A stretch of DNA of 64,000 nucleotides from Shouchella clausii. GTDB lineage: Bacteria > Bacillota > Bacilli > Bacillales > Bacillaceae_D. Made by a program: the position numbers and the translations under genes. The DNA is taken from NCBI RefSeq assembly GCF_002250115.1, contig NZ_CP019985.1, forward strand, positions 3,038,001 to 3,102,000, in the 5' to 3' direction. The notes below the pieces were generated by a model that searched no databases, was not told the origin of the DNA, and saw only the letters and a list, made by a program, of their open reading frames with translations. Positions within the stretch are counted from its first letter, which is position 1; every line of letters begins with the position of its first letter. Of the stretch, positions 61,815-64,000 are shown piece after piece.

Positions 61815-62699
61815 ATGGAAATGCTGTTGACGGAACTTGGATTCCGCGCTTTATGGACACCTGAATTGATTATTGCTCTCATCGGCGTTGCTTTGATATA
61901 TAGCTGGTTTTTCAGGAGGACAAACGCTGGACCAAAACGAAAGCCACTCTTCTTTTTCCTCGGATTGGCAGCGCTTTACTTAGGGTGGGGCAGTCCTCTT
62001 TATGTAACGGGGCATGTGATGATGACACTGCATATGTTACAAATGGTATTTGCTTATTTTATCGCTGTCCCGCTTTTGTTGCTAGGCATTCCACAAGCGT
62101 GGTACGAGGCGGTTCGCTCAAAACTTGCTTTTAAGCCGCTTCGGCTGGTTTGGAATCCAATTTGTGCACTGCTTTTGTTTAATGGATTGTTTTCATTTTA
62201 CCACGTTCCAGCAATGTTTGATATGCTCATGCAGTCGCCAGTGTTGCATAGTTTGTATGAATGGGTATTGCTTTTCACTGCGGCCCTGATGTGGTGGTTT
62301 ATCTTATCACCGTTGCCAAGCTCGTACAAGCTCCCCGATTTGCGGAGGATTTTTTACATATTTGCAAACGGCTTATTGATTACTCCTGCTTGTGCATTGA
62401 TCATTTTTGCTCCATCCGCTATGTATGCCACATACACAGACCCTCTTGTGTGGGCAAATGTAATGGCTTATTGTTTGCCTGGCGGGGCCGGGCCAGAACT
62501 GATGTTGTCGGCATTTGGAACCCCTGAGTCCCTTTCTATTTTTGAAGCGCGAATTGATCAGCAGCTTGCTGGTGTGTTAATGAAAATTTTCCAAGAGATC
62601 GTTTACGGAATCGCAATTGGCTATGTATTTAAGCAGTGGCTGAAAAAAGAAAAATTGCAAGACGGCGAACTGACGATTAGCGATGTGCCTCATTCATAA
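61815..62699 (+). CDS. ctaG: CtaG-family cytochrome c oxidase assembly protein
   Basis: A 294-residue membrane protein with seven or eight segments, of the caa3-type CtaG family needed for cytochrome caa3 oxidase formation in Bacilli. Family hallmarks are GHVMMTLHMLQM (near 62) and the Trp-rich ALMWWFILSPLP; GLFSFYHVPAMFD is also typical. ATG 61815 after AAAGGAG. It is not next to ctaCDEF here. Copper-related function is known for the family, not shown by this sequence. Confidence 0.88.
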   Translation: MEMLLTELGFRALWTPELIIALIGVALIYSWFFRRTNAGPKRKPLFFFLGLAALYLGWGSPLYVTGHVMMTLHMLQMVFAYFIAVPLLLLGIPQAWYEAVRSKLAFKPLRLVWNPICALLLFNGLFSFYHVPAMFDMLMQSPVLHSLYEWVLLFTAALMWWFILSPLPSSYKLPDLRRIFYIFANGLLITPACALIIFAPSAMYATYTDPLVWANVMAYCLPGGAGPELMLSAFGTPESLSIFEARIDQQLAGVLMKIFQEIVYGIAIGYVFKQWLKKEKLQDGELTISDVPHS

Positions 62700-62726
62700 A
62701 ACAGCTTAACAGCTGTTTTTTCTTTT
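62698..62726 (+). terminator. Rho-independent terminator after ctaG
   Basis: AACAGCT/AGCTGTT with loop TAAC and a T-rich tail, overlapping the stop codon. Confidence 0.85.
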
Positions 62727-62750
62727 TAGTAAAATAAAATAAAAATACAG

Positions 62751-62779
62751 TTGAATTTATTTTTATTCAATCATATAAT
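62751..62779 (+). promoter_or_regulatory. Promoter of the arginine operon with ARG-box-like operator
   Basis: TTGAAT (62751-62756), 17 bases, TATAAT (62774-62779). The spacer and flanks contain TGAAT and ATTCA in inverted order (62752-62769), and a 14-base core TTTATTTTTATTCA that matches the ArgR/AhrC box TNAAT-WWWW-ATTNA with one change. Arginine-dependent repression of argC is expected. Confidence 0.65.
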
Positions 62780-62827
62780 TAAACACATCCATAAAAAAGA
62801 ACGGAACCGGCTAAAGGGAGTGGGACA

Positions 62828-63862
62828 ATGGAAGTTGGCATTATAGGCGCGACAGGTTATAGCGGTCTTGAATTGATTCGTCTGTTGAAAAACCATCCTC
62901 ATGTAACAAATATTATGCTGTATTCATCTTCGCAAAGTGGGGAAACGATCAACCGTTTGTATCCCCATTTACAAAACGAAGAATGGAAGCCGTTAAAAGA
63001 AATCGACTTAAAAAAGATTTCCGCTGAAATCGATGTGATGTTTTTAGCGACTCCTCCAGGTGTGTCCGCAGAGTGGAGTGGTCCGTTGCTTGAGGCCGGG
63101 CTGTCTGTGATTGACTTAAGTGGCGATTTGCGTTTGAGCGACCGGAGCGTTTATGAGAAATGGTATAAGCGCTCATCTGCAAAGGAGGGGCTTATAGAGC
63201 AGGCCATTTACGGTTTAAGCGAGTGGAACAAATCAACCATTAAAACTGCGAAATTGATTGCCAATCCTGGCTGTTTTCCAACGGCGGCGCTTTTAGCGCT
63301 CATACCGCTTATTCAAGCTGGTGCAATTGAGCGTGATTCGATTGTTATCGATGCAAAGTCGGGGACGTCGGGAGCTGGCAAATCGCCTACTTCGATGACG
63401 CATTTTAGTGAAACAAATGAGAATTTTAAGATCTATCAAGTTGCATCTCATAAACATACGCCAGAGATTGAGCAGCAATTGGCAAAATGGGGAGCGCAGC
63501 CACCACTGTCTTTTCAACCTCATCTCGTCCCAATGGTAAGGGGGATTATGGCGACCATTTACGCCAAGGCGGCAAAACCCCTCAGCAATGAGTGGTTAAC
63601 CGACTGCTATAACAGTGCTTATGATAATGCTCCTTTTGTACGAATAAAAGAAAATGGAACGTTTCCGGCGACAAAACATGTCTTTGGCAGCAATTATTGC
63701 GATATTGGCTTTTGTTATGACGAGAGGACGGGACGTGTCATTGTTGCTTCTGTCATTGATAATCTTATGAAAGGAGCCGCTGGCCAGGCGGTTCAAAATT
63801 TCAATCTAATGCACGGATTTGACGAAACAGCAGGGCTTGAGGCCGTGCCAATGTATCCATAA
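62828..63862 (+). CDS. argC: N-acetyl-gamma-glutamyl-phosphate reductase
   Basis: A 344-residue NADPH-dependent reductase, third step of arginine synthesis. The dinucleotide motif is GATGYSG (residues 7-13), the catalytic Cys is in NPGCFPTA (near 149), and the His is in VASHKHTPE (near 210). Length is normal. AAAGGGAGTGGG precedes the ATG. argJ follows 14 bases later. Confidence 0.96.
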   Translation: MEVGIIGATGYSGLELIRLLKNHPHVTNIMLYSSSQSGETINRLYPHLQNEEWKPLKEIDLKKISAEIDVMFLATPPGVSAEWSGPLLEAGLSVIDLSGDLRLSDRSVYEKWYKRSSAKEGLIEQAIYGLSEWNKSTIKTAKLIANPGCFPTAALLALIPLIQAGAIERDSIVIDAKSGTSGAGKSPTSMTHFSETNENFKIYQVASHKHTPEIEQQLAKWGAQPPLSFQPHLVPMVRGIMATIYAKAAKPLSNEWLTDCYNSAYDNAPFVRIKENGTFPATKHVFGSNYCDIGFCYDERTGRVIVASVIDNLMKGAAGQAVQNFNLMHGFDETAGLEAVPMYP

Positions 63863-63876
63863 TGGGGAGTGGCGAG

Positions 63877-64000
63877 ATGTTAACCAAACAGACAACAGGG
63901 CAAGCATGGAAGCAAATCAAAGGGTCGATTACCGATGTAAAAGGGTTCACGACAGCAGGCGCCCATTGTGGGCTAAAAAGAAAACGATTAGACATTGGCG
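63877..64000 (+). CDS. argJ: Glutamate N-acetyltransferase/amino-acid acetyltransferase ArgJ, N-terminal part (partial)
   Basis: Forty-one codons are visible before the window ends. They start at ATG 63877 with GGGGAGTGG upstream, and the segment GFTTAGAHCGLKRKRLDIG is typical of the ArgJ N-terminus. ArgJ recycles the acetyl group from acetylornithine to glutamate. Order argC-argJ matches Bacillus arginine operons. Confidence 0.9.
   Translation, partial: MLTKQTTGQAWKQIKGSITDVKGFTTAGAHCGLKRKRLDIG

Noticed and set aside
1-64000. CRISPR array, prophage or integrative element
   Set aside because: No regularly spaced repeats, no integrase, no phage structural genes and no tRNA attachment site were seen; the only mobile element is the IS200-type copy.

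Overview
The window looks like chromosome from an endospore-forming, low-GC Gram-positive bacterium of the Bacillaceae, most like the alkaliphile Shouchella (formerly Bacillus) clausii. The organism call is inference. It rests on sporulation genes (spoVID, ysxE, spoIIB, spoIVFA/FB), Bacillus-type ribosome binding sites, frequent GTG/TTG starts, and a gene order that closely follows the Bacillus subtilis block spoVID-ysxE-valS-folC-comC-spoIIB-maf-radC-mreBCD-minCD-spoIVFA-spoIVFB-rplU-prp-rpmA. No tRNA, rRNA or CRISPR array was seen.

Layout. 1-3.4 kb: end of spoVID, a divergent CotS-like gene, ysxE, a DUF1129-like membrane protein and a small convergent gene. 3.4-17.7 kb: T-box-controlled valS, then folC, comC, spoIIB, an S9 peptidase, maf, radC, mreBCD and minCD. 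17.7-20.5 kb is an insertion relative to B. subtilis, with a YfkM-type stress protein behind a sigma-B-like promoter, a degenerate MoaC-like gene, BirA-controlled bioY and an aldo/keto reductase. 20.6-24.9 kb: spoIVFA-spoIVFB, rng, and the rplU-prp-rpmA operon with its L21 leader. Conserved order then breaks: an AbrB-like regulator and metabolic genes stand where spo0B-obg would be expected. 31.8-32.5 kb: one IS200-type insertion sequence.

32.6-37.9 kb: a Pho-box-controlled pstSCAB1B2-phoU phosphate operon. 38.0-43.7 kb: a shortened AddB-like nuclease and AddA-like helicase pair, followed by a cheA-cheW pair without other chemotaxis genes. 46.2-55.1 kb: asnB, an IDEAL-domain protein, a DDAH-family hydrolase, an acyl-CoA carboxyltransferase subunit, rhodanese, an esterase, a YitT protein and a BsuPI-domain lipoprotein. 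55.1-61.7 kb on the minus strand: a three-gene unit (SWIM-less YwqB-like protein, SNF2 ATPase, 51-residue protein), an unknown gene, a GNAT acetyltransferase and a Cof-type phosphatase. The window closes with a CtaG-family gene and the start of the arginine operon (argC, argJ).

Most of the window is ordinary housekeeping sequence. The points most worth a second look are the compact AddAB-like pair, the SNF2 unit, the MoaC-like protein lacking a catalytic lysine, a uracil-DNA-glycosylase-like protein lacking the Fe-S cysteines, the palindrome over the rng ribosome binding site, the mreB leader peptide, and a 19-bp repeat placed just before terminators.
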